Assembly: GCF_002160495.1 (NCBI RefSeq)
Contig: NZ_NFKR01000005.1
Span: 1-64,000, forward strand
Source: Erysipelatoclostridium sp. An173
GTDB lineage: Bacteria > Bacillota_I > Bacilli_A > Erysipelotrichales > Coprobacillaceae
DNA length: 64,000 nt
Reading direction: 5' to 3'
The position numbers were made by a program, and so were the translations under genes. The notes below the pieces were generated by a model. That model saw only the letters and a program-made list of their open reading frames with translations, made no database searches and was not told where the DNA came from. This document shows positions 1-8,575 of the stretch, in pieces. Position 1 is the first letter of the stretch, and each line of letters begins with the position of its first letter.

Positions 1-186
1 TTATCAAAGTAAGTGTTATAATATGTGTGGTTATATAAGCTTCCCGGCATTAATTTCAAATTTACCCATCGATTTGTATCTTAATGTGCAGGTGTGCTAC
101 TTATTTTTAGATGGGAATAAAATTTTTTTGGCTCTTTTTAGAGTCCTTTTTGTGTTTCAACACACCCAATTTTAATGCTTTTTTAG

Positions 187-318
187 TATTTTCAGATTAA
201 TCACTTAGAAAAAACAGCAAGTGACTGTATTCAATGTGGACATTGCAATCACCGTTGTCCTTTTAAAGTTGATCAAATAAAAAGAATGAAAGAAATAAGT
301 CAATACTTTGGTAAATAA
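187..318 (+). pseudogene. C-terminal remnant of a ferredoxin-tailed aldo/keto reductase
   Basis: The reading frame ending at a TAA at 316-318 encodes CIQCGHCNHRCPF followed by a tail typical of the 4Fe-4S C-terminus of a subgroup of aldo/keto reductases. Only about 43 codons remain: an in-frame stop lies at 184-186 and no start codon or ribosome binding site precedes it. The upstream 180 bases do not resemble a reductase, so the 5' part was deleted or replaced. The gene is almost certainly dead. Confidence 0.7.
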
Positions 319-345
319 GAGATGATAGTGAAATCATCTCTTATT
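314..345. terminator. Bidirectional terminator
   Basis: A perfect 13-bp stem (AATAAGAGATGAT against ATCATCTCTTATT) with a 6-nt loop sits between two convergent reading frames. A T-run follows on the plus strand and an A/T-rich tract on the minus strand. Confidence 0.8.
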
Positions 346-346
346 T

Positions 347-952
347 TTAAAAATTAAGCTGATAATATTTTTCATAAATTTTTATAATTCTGCCAATAAA
401 TAATGCAGTTAAAATAGTACCAATTCCAATACCATAAAGTGTAGTATTATTAATTATACATAATAAAACCGTTATTAACACTAAAGAAATATCAAATGTA
501 TTTTTTACTGTTGAAAACGGAATTGAAAAAACATCTGATATAGTCTTAACTATTCCATCAGTAGGTGTTAAAACAACATCAGTCTTTACACATAAATAGA
601 CTCCCATAGCTGTAATAAACATTGTTAAAACAAAACATATAAAAATAATAATGATATTAAAATTTAACTCGGGAATAATATAATCATATAAATCAATTAG
701 CCATCCAAATGCAAATGATAATGGTATTTCTAAAGTATAAGCTAGAGTAATTCTTTTTGATAAAATACATTGTATTAAAACAAATAATAAATAACAAATG
801 ATTGATGCTGTTCCTAATGAAATATAATATATTTCTGAAATAGCATACATGACCGAACTAAAAGCAGCAACACCTAGTCCATAACGAATATTTAACACAA
901 CTGCAAAAGCAATTAGATTTAAGCCAATAATATAATAAATTCCTCGTTTCAT
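347..952 (-). CDS. YczE/YyaS/YitT-type integral membrane protein
   Basis: A 201-residue, very hydrophobic protein with about five predicted membrane segments. It begins MKRGIYYIIGLNLIAFAVVL and has the conserved 'GLGVAAFSSV' and 'TPTDGIVKTIS' blocks of the YczE family. That family is found widely in Firmicutes beside regulators, but its transported substrate is unknown. A ribosome binding site (GGAGGG) lies just upstream on the minus strand. The gene diverges from the alcohol dehydrogenase at 1152 and converges on the reductase remnant. Family assignment is fairly secure; function is not known. Confidence 0.7.
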   Translation of the reverse strand: MKRGIYYIIGLNLIAFAVVLNIRYGLGVAAFSSVMYAISEIYYISLGTASIICYLLFVLIQCILSKRITLAYTLEIPLSFAFGWLIDLYDYIIPELNFNIIIIFICFVLTMFITAMGVYLCVKTDVVLTPTDGIVKTISDVFSIPFSTVKNTFDISLVLITVLLCIINNTTLYGIGIGTILTALFIGRIIKIYEKYYQLNF

Positions 953-1151
953 AACTCCCTCCTAATTTGTCTATTATTGTACATCAAATATTTTCAAAAA
1001 TATAATTCCTAATTTTCATCATATCAAAACAAAGAGTTATCAAAGGTATTAATAGTTTAATAAGTTTTACTTATCTATTTGATTAGAAGGTTATATTGAA
1101 GATAATTATATTTCTAATTAAAATATAGTTAAAGAAAGGAAGGAAAATAAA

Positions 1152-2333
1152 ATGAACGATTTTCAATTTCAAAACACAACAAAAGTTTATTTTGGAAAAA
1201 ACCAATTACAACACTTACATGAAGAAGTTTTAAAATATGGAGATAAAGTATTAGTAGCTCACGGAGGAAATTTTATTAAAAATTCTCCTTTATATAGTAA
1301 AGTTATTGAAGAATTAGAATTAAATAATATTAAAGTTTATGAACTAGGAGCAGTTGAACCTAATCCTCGCCATACAACAGTTAATAAAGGAGTTGCTTTA
1401 TGTAAAAAACATGGGATTCAAACTGTTTTGGCTATTGGCGGTGGTTCTACGATTGATTGTTGTAAAGCGATTGCAGCAACATCTTTATCTGATACTGATA
1501 ATATTTGGGATTTAGTTGAAGGAAAAGTTAGCTGGCATGATGCTTTGGCAGTTATTGCAATGCCGACAATTGCCTCAACTGGTAGCGAAATGGATAAATC
1601 ATGCGTTATCGCTAACGTTGATAAAGGGGTTAAAAGTGGTATTAATGGTGAAACAATCAGACCTAAAGCAGCTTTTCTAGATCCAACAAATACATTTACA
1701 GTTCCAGCTAGACAAACTGCATGTGGTGGTTTTGATATTATGGCTCATTTATTTGATATGAATTATTTTGTAAATGCTTTAAAGTATCCATTACAATTTA
1801 ATGTAGTTGAAACATTATTAAAAACAGTTAAGACTCAATTACAGATTGCAATTAAAGAACCTGAAAATTACGAAGCTCGATCAACAATGTTATGGGCAGC
1901 AAGCTGGGCTTTAAATAGTTTTTGTACTTCAGGATTTAAAACTCAGCCATCATTACATGCATTAGAACAATTTTCTTCATCATATGATTTAACTCATGGA
2001 TTAGGATTAGCGATTATTATGCCAAAATGGATGAAATATTTATTGGATCGAGATGATAGTGTGGCTGATGATTTTGCTCGTTTTGGAGTAAATGTTATGA
2101 ATGTAGATGATGGTAATGATAAAAAGGCAGTAGCTTATAAAACTATTGAAGCTTTACAAACTTTTATTAAAAATGAACTTGGATTACCAGTATATCTATC
2201 TGAAATAGGTATTGATGATAGTAAATTTGATGAAATGAAAGTAAAAGCCTGCTATGGTAAAGATTCATTACCACTAGCATATCGACCATTAACCCAAGAA
2301 GATTGTTTAAATATTTATAAAATGTGTCTGTAA
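1152..2333 (+). CDS. Iron-containing alcohol dehydrogenase (BdhA/YqhD-like)
   Basis: A 393-residue group III alcohol dehydrogenase, probably reducing aldehydes with NAD(P)H in the cytoplasm. The dinucleotide-binding GGGS is at about residues 96-99 and the 'ASTGSEMD' block near 141-148. Metal ligands of the family are present: D195 and H199 in GGFDIMAHL, then two histidines in the HALEQF and THGLGL segments. Full length for the family, with a strong AAAGGAAGG ribosome binding site. It is followed by its own terminator and a flavoprotein gene. A paralogue lies at 6750. The substrate cannot be told from sequence. Confidence 0.88.
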   Translation: MNDFQFQNTTKVYFGKNQLQHLHEEVLKYGDKVLVAHGGNFIKNSPLYSKVIEELELNNIKVYELGAVEPNPRHTTVNKGVALCKKHGIQTVLAIGGGSTIDCCKAIAATSLSDTDNIWDLVEGKVSWHDALAVIAMPTIASTGSEMDKSCVIANVDKGVKSGINGETIRPKAAFLDPTNTFTVPARQTACGGFDIMAHLFDMNYFVNALKYPLQFNVVETLLKTVKTQLQIAIKEPENYEARSTMLWAASWALNSFCTSGFKTQPSLHALEQFSSSYDLTHGLGLAIIMPKWMKYLLDRDDSVADDFARFGVNVMNVDDGNDKKAVAYKTIEALQTFIKNELGLPVYLSEIGIDDSKFDEMKVKACYGKDSLPLAYRPLTQEDCLNIYKMCL

Positions 2334-2342
2334 ATAATAAAA

Positions 2343-2373
2343 GAGAAATTATCATTTGATAGTTTCTTTTTTA
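2343..2373 (+). terminator. Rho-independent terminator
   Basis: A 9-bp stem with one G-U pair (GAAATTATC/GATAGTTTC) followed by a T-run, directly after the alcohol dehydrogenase stop codon. Confidence 0.6.
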
Positions 2374-2423
2374 TTAGTTTTACTTATTATTGAGAAAAAT
2401 TTTAATATATATAGGAGATAGTT

Positions 2424-2975
2424 ATGAGTAGAAAATGTTTAATTATTTCTTCTAGTCCTAGAAGAAAAGGTAATAGTGAAATATTATGTCAGCAATTTGC
2501 AAAAGGAGCAATGGAGGCTGGTGTAGAAGTTGAAAAGATAAATTTAAATGATTATAATATTTTACCATGTCTTGCCTGTGAATATTGTCGTCATCATGAT
2601 AATCAATGCATAAGAAAAGATGATAGTAATCAAGTAATTCAAAAGATGATTGATGCTGATATCTGGTTATTAGCATCGCCAGTATATTTTTATAGTATTT
2701 CTTCACAAATGAAGTTATTGATTGATCGAATGTTTGCTCGTGAATATGAAATTAGAAATGCTAAAAAACGAAAAGATGTTTATTATTTGATTACAAGTGG
2801 TTCACCAGATCATGATCAAATGATAGGAACTATTGAATCGTTACGAGGATTTATCAAAGTACTAAGAACTGTTGATGAAAAAGGAATTATTTATGGAACA
2901 GGTGCTTTCTTGTTAGGTGATGCTAAAAAGCATGTTGCATTTAATCAGGCCTATGAAATGGGAAAAGCTGTTTAA
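2424..2975 (+). CDS. Flavodoxin-fold NAD(P)H oxidoreductase with CxxC cluster motif
   Basis: 183 residues of the NADPH-dependent FMN reductase / iron-sulfur flavoprotein superfamily. The N-terminal 'SSSPRRKGNSEILC' is the FMN phosphate loop. CLACEYCRHHDNQC at about residues 50-63 is the cysteine cluster of Isf-like flavoproteins, and 'LASPVYFYSISSQMK' is the second FMN-contacting segment. The ribosome binding site is GGAGAT. It probably acts as a cytoplasmic electron carrier or quinone/nitro reductase next to the dehydrogenase; the physiological partner is unknown. A related gene is at 6207. Confidence 0.8.
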   Translation: MSRKCLIISSSPRRKGNSEILCQQFAKGAMEAGVEVEKINLNDYNILPCLACEYCRHHDNQCIRKDDSNQVIQKMIDADIWLLASPVYFYSISSQMKLLIDRMFAREYEIRNAKKRKDVYYLITSGSPDHDQMIGTIESLRGFIKVLRTVDEKGIIYGTGAFLLGDAKKHVAFNQAYEMGKAV

Positions 2976-3033
2976 AGTTTAAAAAGATTATTTGAGTAAA
3001 TTACAAATAAATTTAAATATTAATGAATCTGGA

Positions 3034-3066
3034 CTAGAATGTTTAAATACATTCTAGTTTATATTT
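3034..3066 (+). terminator. Rho-independent terminator
   Basis: A perfect 9-bp stem CTAGAATGT/ACATTCTAG with a 6-nt loop followed by a T-rich tail, between the flavoprotein gene and the LysR gene. Confidence 0.7.
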
Positions 3067-3141
3067 TACTTGAACTTTTAATTATTAAAATTTTTTTGTA
3101 CAATATAAATATAACTTTTATCTAATGTAAGGGGGATAATA

Positions 3142-4035
3142 ATGTTTAAACAAATGCAGTATTTTATCGCTGTTGTTGATACTCAAAGTTTTACTAGAGC
3201 AGCAGAATTATATTATATTTCACAATCAGCAATATCCCAGCAAATTAAGGCTTTAGAAGAAGAATTAGGAGCTAAATTATTGATTAGAAAAAGAAAATCT
3301 TTTTCATTAACACCTGCTGGTGAATATTTTTATCAGCATTGTCAGGAAATATTACAAGATGTTGATGAGCTATGTAAAAAAACCAGGGAATTAGAAGAAG
3401 ATGAAAATATTTTAAAAGTAGGGTATTTAAGAGGATATGAAGGTAAAGAGTTTAAAGATGCTGTATTGGATTTTGCTTCATTATATCCAGACGTTACAAT
3501 TAATATTATTAAAGGAAATCATGAGGAGTTGTATAAGCATTTGATGGATGAAACGGTTGATTTGGCGATAAGTGATCAACGTCGTTCTTTTCATGATGAT
3601 TTTATTAATTATCATTTATTGCATATGGATTGTTGTGTGGAGGTATCACTTAATAATCCTTTGAGTAAGGAAGATATTTTAGATGTAAAAGATTTAAGAA
3701 AAGAAAATTGTATTTTAGTAGCGACTCCAGAACAACAAGCAATTGAACAAGAATTTTATGAAAATATAATTGGATTAAAATGCAAGTATTTATTTGCAAA
3801 TGATATTGATGAAGGTAGATTAATGGTAATGATGAATCGGGGTATTATGCCAATTGAACATGTAAAAATGCCTAAGAATGAAAAAGAAGGAATTAAAACT
3901 ATTCCTTTATATCGGAATCAAAAATTGATTCAAAGAAATTATTGCGCTTTTTGGAAGAAAGAAAAATCTACTTATTATATTGAAGAATTTGCAGATATGA
4001 TGCGAAAAAAATTTAAGATTAGTCATCAAGAATAA
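3142..4035 (+). CDS. LysR-family transcriptional regulator
   Basis: 297 residues, the normal length for the family. The N-terminal winged helix-turn-helix spans about residues 1-60 (SFTRAAELYYISQSAISQQI), followed by a linker helix and an effector-binding domain. The start is supported by AAGGGGG upstream. It is transcribed in the same direction as the preceding dehydrogenase/flavoprotein pair but separated by a terminator, and ends at its own terminator. It may regulate the redox genes on either side; that is inference from position only. Confidence 0.88.
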   Translation: MFKQMQYFIAVVDTQSFTRAAELYYISQSAISQQIKALEEELGAKLLIRKRKSFSLTPAGEYFYQHCQEILQDVDELCKKTRELEEDENILKVGYLRGYEGKEFKDAVLDFASLYPDVTINIIKGNHEELYKHLMDETVDLAISDQRRSFHDDFINYHLLHMDCCVEVSLNNPLSKEDILDVKDLRKENCILVATPEQQAIEQEFYENIIGLKCKYLFANDIDEGRLMVMMNRGIMPIEHVKMPKNEKEGIKTIPLYRNQKLIQRNYCAFWKKEKSTYYIEEFADMMRKKFKISHQE

Positions 4036-4068
4036 TCATTGATTATAGAGATATAGTTTATATTGTAG

Positions 4069-4098
4069 ATACAACGAATAATTTCGTTGTATTTTTTT
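4069..4098 (+). terminator. Rho-independent terminator
   Basis: A perfect 9-bp stem ATACAACGA/TCGTTGTAT with a 6-nt loop and a run of Ts, just after the LysR gene. Confidence 0.85.
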
Positions 4099-4145
4099 AA
4101 CAAAACTGTATATATTGTATATTAACAGTATTAACGTTATTAGTT

Positions 4146-4174
4146 ATACTGTATATGTAAGATATATACAGTAT
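4146..4174. promoter_or_regulatory. Probable operator of the GntR regulator
   Basis: An inverted repeat ATACTGTATAT - 7 nt - ATATACAGTAT lies 24 bases before the GntR start codon. A related half-site (ACTGTATATA) occurs about 40 bases further upstream. Such dyads are typical autoregulatory sites of YtrA-type GntR proteins. Confidence 0.65.
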
Positions 4175-4197
4175 ATTATGTTACGAGGTGAATATTC

Positions 4198-4572
4198 ATG
4201 GAAATTATTTTAAGTAATGCTAGTTCTAAACCTATTTATGAACAAATTGCTTTACAGATTAAAGAGCATATCATGAAAGGAGAACTAAAGGCCAATGATC
4301 CTCTACCCTCAATGCGCAAGTTGGCTAAGGATCTACACGTTAGTATTATAACAACTCAACGAGCTTATGAAGAGTTGTCCAAAGATGGTTTTATAGATAT
4401 TGTACCAGCTAAAGGGGCATTTGTTTCGATACAAAATAAAGATTTTATTATCGAAGAAAATCGACGGCGAATTGAAAAGCTGCTTAGTGATGCTTGTGAA
4501 CTAGCAAAACAAAACGGAATTACTGTTGAAGAATTATTGCAAACACTGCAATTGATATTTAAGGAGATGTAG
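4198..4572 (+). CDS. GntR-family regulator, YtrA subfamily
   Basis: 124 residues: a winged helix-turn-helix at about residues 10-75 (PLPSMRKLAKDLHVSIITTQ) and a short helical tail instead of a ligand-binding domain, which is the YtrA layout. It is the first gene of an operon with an ABC transporter (2-base gap to the ATPase gene), the usual arrangement for YtrA regulators. It probably represses its own operon through the upstream dyad and responds to cell-envelope or drug stress. The inducing signal is unknown. Confidence 0.85.
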   Translation: MEIILSNASSKPIYEQIALQIKEHIMKGELKANDPLPSMRKLAKDLHVSIITTQRAYEELSKDGFIDIVPAKGAFVSIQNKDFIIEENRRRIEKLLSDACELAKQNGITVEELLQTLQLIFKEM

Positions 4573-4574
4573 TT

Positions 4575-5429
4575 ATGGAATACGCTATTGAGGTGGAAAA
4601 TATATCTAAAGAATATCGTGATTTTAAATTAAAAGATATTTCATTAAAAGTTCCTTCAGGAAGTATTATTGGTTTGATTGGTGAAAATGGTGCCGGAAAA
4701 TCAACATTTATCAATGCAATTTTAGGAGTAATTGATTCTCATTATGATAAGTTACAATATTTTGAAAAAGATTTTAAAGATAATGAGAAAGAAATTAAGG
4801 AACAAATTGCGGTTATTTTTGATATTACTCATTATAATTTAGAGTTTACACCGAAATTTATAGGTTTATTACTAAGTAAGATGTATAAACAGTGGGATAT
4901 GGATAAATATTATCAATATTTAGATAAGTTTGATTTACCACTAAAAAAGAAATTAAAATCCTTTTCTCGAGGAATGAAAATGAAATTAGAATTTGCGATA
5001 GCTTTTAGTCATAACGCTAAAATATTAATTTTAGATGAAGCTACTAGTGGCTTAGATCCAATTGTTCGTGATGATATTTTGGGATTAATTCGTGAATTTA
5101 CTGAAGATGAAAAACATACAGTTTTAATTTCATCTCATATTACAAGTGATTTAGATAAAATTGCAGATTATATTGCCTATATTCATCAAGGTAAATTGCA
5201 GTTTTTAAAATCATATGAGGAAATTAATGAAAATTATGGCATCATTAATGGTGGTGAAAGTTTATTAAAATCATTAAATACAGAAGATATTATTGCCTAT
5301 ATAAAACAACCTTATAGTTGCTCGATATTAATAAATAATCGTCAGGATATTTTAAATATTTTTACTGATCTTGATATTAAAAGACCAACAGTTGAAGAAT
5401 TAATGTTGTTTTATGTTAAAGACAAATAA
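4575..5429 (+). CDS. ABC transporter ATP-binding protein (YtrB-like)
   Basis: 284 residues with a complete nucleotide-binding domain: Walker A GENGAGKS at residues 36-43, the signature region FSRGMKMK at about 130, Walker B ILILDEA at 150-156, and an H-loop in 'LISSHITSD'. The C-terminal 70 residues are a divergent extension. It would energise the membrane partner encoded next. Because that partner carries a stop codon, the ATPase may be orphaned. Confidence 0.88.
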   Translation: MEYAIEVENISKEYRDFKLKDISLKVPSGSIIGLIGENGAGKSTFINAILGVIDSHYDKLQYFEKDFKDNEKEIKEQIAVIFDITHYNLEFTPKFIGLLLSKMYKQWDMDKYYQYLDKFDLPLKKKLKSFSRGMKMKLEFAIAFSHNAKILILDEATSGLDPIVRDDILGLIREFTEDEKHTVLISSHITSDLDKIADYIAYIHQGKLQFLKSYEEINENYGIINGGESLLKSLNTEDIIAYIKQPYSCSILINNRQDILNIFTDLDIKRPTVEELMLFYVKDK

Positions 5430-5430
5430 T

Positions 5431-6081
5431 ATGTTAGGAATAGTTATTAAAGATTATTATGAAACATTCTGTCTAAAAAAGAATATCATTGGGATGATAT
5501 TTTCATTATCAGTTATTTTATTAGTAGTACCTTTAATAGATAATTTATATGCTTTTGTTTTAATAGTAGGAATAACTTTACCAATGATGGGAGCCTCTAC
5601 TCTTCAATCATCAATGGAGCAGGATGAAATTTCTAAATTTGATCAAATTTTGTTAACATTTCCAATAACTAGACAATAAATAGTGAAAGCAAAATTATTA
5701 TCATCATTATTGTTAACTTTAATTACTAATCTTTTATTGAGTTTGTTAATTACTATTGTTTATGTTTTTATTTATCAAACAGTTGATTTAAAAACAGGAT
5801 TGCTAGTTTTGTTTATTGGATTTATTATTGCATTAATAATGAATGCAATTAATGGCGTTGGTTTTTTCTTGCTTGGTAATAAAAAAGGAGCTGTTGTTTA
5901 TGCAGTATTAGTTGCCGTATTTGCCTTTGGATATGTTATGTTTAATTTAAATTTTGATTTAAGTAAATTATTATCATTAGATATTGGAGTAATTTTAATA
6001 CTAAGTCTAATTGTTGCAATTGTTTTAAATATTATTAGTTATTTTATTTGTGTAAAAATATATAATAGAAAACATTCATAG
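5431..6081 (+). pseudogene. ABC-2-type permease split by a nonsense codon
   Basis: Two pieces in the same frame form one permease of about 216 codons with six hydrophobic segments. They are separated by a single TAA at 5677-5679, so the protein reads ...FPITRQ-stop-IVKAKLL.... Relatives usually have a glutamate in the equivalent R-x-E-I-V-x-A-K motif, so a GAA to TAA change is the simplest explanation. The next codons include a GTG at 5683, so re-initiation is conceivable, but no good ribosome binding site is visible. The start is taken at ATG 5431, just after the ATPase stop; an ATG at 5413 overlaps the ATPase gene. A sequencing error is possible. Confidence 0.75.
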
Positions 6082-6103
6082 TACACTTCGGTGTACTTTT
6101 TTT
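6080..6103 (+). terminator. Rho-independent terminator with UUCG loop
   Basis: A 7-bp stem AGTACAC/GTGTACT closed by a TTCG tetraloop and followed by seven Ts, ending the GntR-ABC operon. Confidence 0.9.
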
Positions 6104-6206
6104 ATACCTAAAAGGTATGGCAGACAATAAATAATAAGTATTAGACAATTTTGATAATTGCTAGTTAAAATGATAGTAGAAAAAAGATTTTTGTTGGAGG
6201 TATAAA

Positions 6207-6740
6207 ATGAAAATATTAGTTTTAAAAGGAAGTCCACATAAAAATGGTTCTTCTAACTTGTTAGCTGATGAATTTATTAAAGGTGCTAAAGAAAATAATC
6301 ATCAAATTGAAGAGTTTGATGTTGCTCATGCAAATATTAAGCCATGTCTTGGTTGTGATCATTGTGGAATGAATGGACCATGTATCCAAAAAGATGATAT
6401 GGCTAGTTTAAAAGAGAAGATTTTAGAAAGTGATATGTTAGTATTTGTTACTCCATTATATTATTTTGGAATGTCAGCTCAATTAAAATTAGTTATTGAT
6501 CGTTTTTATAGTTTTAATGGTCGTTTAACAAGCAAACCTATTAAAAGTGTTTTAATTGCTGCTGCTTGGAATCAAGCAGATGATACTATGGATGATTTAT
6601 TGACACATTATCGTACGATTTGTAATTATTTAGATTTTGATAATCAAGGGGAAATTCTTGGATTAGGTTGTGGAACAGTTTCTATGACTAGAAATACTGT
6701 TTATTTAAAACAAGCTTATCAATTAGGTAAAAAGATTTGA
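6207..6740 (+). CDS. Flavodoxin-fold NAD(P)H oxidoreductase with CxxC cluster motif
   Basis: 177 residues, paralogous to the protein at 2424. The FMN loop is KGSPHKNGSSNLL near the N-terminus, the cysteine cluster CLGCDHCGMNGPC is at about residues 49-61, and 'VTPLYYFGMSAQLK' is the second flavin segment. The ribosome binding site is GGAGG. It lies 9 bases before an iron alcohol dehydrogenase gene, so the two are very likely co-transcribed. The role is inferred to be cytoplasmic electron transfer or reduction of quinones/aldehydes. Confidence 0.82.
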   Translation: MKILVLKGSPHKNGSSNLLADEFIKGAKENNHQIEEFDVAHANIKPCLGCDHCGMNGPCIQKDDMASLKEKILESDMLVFVTPLYYFGMSAQLKLVIDRFYSFNGRLTSKPIKSVLIAAAWNQADDTMDDLLTHYRTICNYLDFDNQGEILGLGCGTVSMTRNTVYLKQAYQLGKKI

Positions 6741-6749
6741 GGTGGGAAA

Positions 6750-7922
6750 ATGGTCGTTGAAGATAATGCTTTTTTTCCAACTAAGATATTATTTGGAGCT
6801 GAAAAATTAAAAACTTTACATCAAGAAAAATTACCGGGTAAACGAGCTTTGGTACTAATTACTAATGGTAATTCGATGAAAAAATATGGCTATTTAGATC
6901 AGTTATGTAATGAGTTGAATTTAGCTCAAGTTGATTTTGTAATCTATAATCAAATTAGTGCTAATCCTACTTCTGATGAAATTGATAATGGAGCAAAATT
7001 TGCTAAGGAAAAACAAGTAGATTTTATTATTGCTTTAGGTGGTGGTAGTGTTATTGATAGTGCTAAAATGATAGCTATTGTTTTAACTAATGGTGGTTCG
7101 ATATGGGATTATACATGTACAGATAAAAAGCCTAAAACAGTTATTAATGACCCTATCGCTATTATTGCTATCCCAACGACAGCGGGAACTGGTTCTGAAG
7201 TTGATTGTGCTGGAGCATTTACTTATTTACCATTACAAGAAAAAGTAGCATTTAAAGATGAACGATTATTTCCTGCTATTACAGTTATTGATCCAACTTT
7301 GACGTATACCTTGCCATCAAAGCTAACTGCTTATCAAGGTTGGGATGCCTTAACCCATAGCATGGAAAATCTAATAAATAAAAATGAAAATAGCGATGCT
7401 ACAAATATTGCAAAAACAGTAGTTAAATTAGCTGGTAATAACTTAAGTAAAGCAGTTAAAAATGGTGATGATCAAGAAGCTCGAGAAAAAATGGCTATTT
7501 CAAGTTATTTATCAGGAATTGTAATTAATTTAAGTGGTACTACATCAATGCATGCTCTAGAATGTGCTATGTCAGCATTACATCCTGATTTAGAACACGG
7601 AGCAGGTTTAATAATTCTTTCAATTGCTTATTTTCAGTTTTTTATTGATTTGCATATTTGTGATGAAGTATTTGTTGAAATGGCTAGATTGTTAGGAGCA
7701 GTAGATGCTAATAGTCCTGATGATTTTATTAAAGCAATCAAAAATATTCATCAAAAATGTCATGTTGATAATTTAAAAATGTCTGATTATTTGATAAGTG
7801 AAGATGAGTTCCCTTTGATTATCGCTAAAGCCCGTCGAGCAATGCCTGGTAACTTTGTAAATGATCGATATTTATTATCAGATGAAGATTGTTTAAAGAT
7901 TTTAAAACAAGCTTATCGTTAA
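6750..7922 (+). CDS. Iron-containing alcohol dehydrogenase
   Basis: 390 residues, group III alcohol dehydrogenase. GGGS is at 97-100, 'TAGTGSEVD' near 144-152, and metal-ligand positions D199 and H203 in GWDALTHSM, with later histidines in MHALECAM and EHGAGL. It follows the flavoprotein gene by 9 bases and precedes the lipoprotein gene by 13 bases, so these three genes form one operon. It is clearly diverged from the dehydrogenase at 1152, suggesting a different substrate. Confidence 0.88.
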   Translation: MVVEDNAFFPTKILFGAEKLKTLHQEKLPGKRALVLITNGNSMKKYGYLDQLCNELNLAQVDFVIYNQISANPTSDEIDNGAKFAKEKQVDFIIALGGGSVIDSAKMIAIVLTNGGSIWDYTCTDKKPKTVINDPIAIIAIPTTAGTGSEVDCAGAFTYLPLQEKVAFKDERLFPAITVIDPTLTYTLPSKLTAYQGWDALTHSMENLINKNENSDATNIAKTVVKLAGNNLSKAVKNGDDQEAREKMAISSYLSGIVINLSGTTSMHALECAMSALHPDLEHGAGLIILSIAYFQFFIDLHICDEVFVEMARLLGAVDANSPDDFIKAIKNIHQKCHVDNLKMSDYLISEDEFPLIIAKARRAMPGNFVNDRYLLSDEDCLKILKQAYR

Positions 7923-7935
7923 AAGAGGTGTTATA

Positions 7936-8439
7936 ATGCTAAAAAAAGCAGCTAAAGTATTATTGATTATTTGTGTATTATTGTTAAATGGCTGTCAAAC
8001 TTCAACTAATCAACAAAATAATGGTGATTCAAATAATGAAGTTCAAGAATCATCTGTTAAAGAAAGTGAGGAGACAAAAACAATGACAACTATTAAATTG
8101 CAGTTTGATAATAAAGAAATTGTTGTTGAATTAGACGATAATTCTGCTACAAGAGATTTAGTTTCTAGATTACCACTAGATGTTCAATTTGAAGATTTTA
8201 ACGGTACTGAAAAAATTTGTTATTTGGATGAAGATTTAGATACTAGTGACGTATCTACAAGCTGTTTACCGGTTCAAGGAACACTAGCCTATTATATTCC
8301 ATGGGGTAATATTTGTTTCTTTTATCAAGATTTTCAAGAATCAAATAATTTAGCGCCACTAGGTAAAGTTGTTGAAGGATTAGAATATCTTGAAGAACTA
8401 GATCAAGGATCAAGTGTTCAAATTAGTGTTGAACAATAA
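7936..8439 (+). CDS. Lipoprotein with cyclophilin-like domain
   Basis: 167 residues. A lipoprotein signal ends in LLNGC with the modified cysteine at residue 20, then a Ser/Asn/Glu-rich linker to about residue 48. A compact all-beta domain follows (KLQFDNKEIVVELDDNSATR onward, with 'GTLAYYIPWGNICFFY'), of the cyclophilin-like fold often found next to flavoproteins and dehydrogenases in gut Firmicutes. It should be anchored on the outer face of the membrane. Its ligand is unknown and it lacks obvious proline-isomerase catalytic motifs. Last gene of the flavoprotein-dehydrogenase operon. Confidence 0.72.
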   Translation: MLKKAAKVLLIICVLLLNGCQTSTNQQNNGDSNNEVQESSVKESEETKTMTTIKLQFDNKEIVVELDDNSATRDLVSRLPLDVQFEDFNGTEKICYLDEDLDTSDVSTSCLPVQGTLAYYIPWGNICFFYQDFQESNNLAPLGKVVEGLEYLEELDQGSSVQISVEQ

Positions 8440-8452
8440 AATATATTTTATT

Positions 8453-8502
8453 AATCTATTAATAATTGATAACTATTTGTAATTATTAATAGATTTTTTT
8501 AA
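8453..8502 (+). terminator. Rho-independent terminator
   Basis: A perfect 15-bp AT-rich stem AATCTATTAATAATT/AATTATTAATAGATT with a 13-nt loop and a run of Ts. Confidence 0.8.
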
Positions 8503-8575
8503 CATCATTAAATTAAAAATCAAAGAAATGCTATAATAAAGATAAGATTATATTATTATAGAAGGAGAAAATGTT

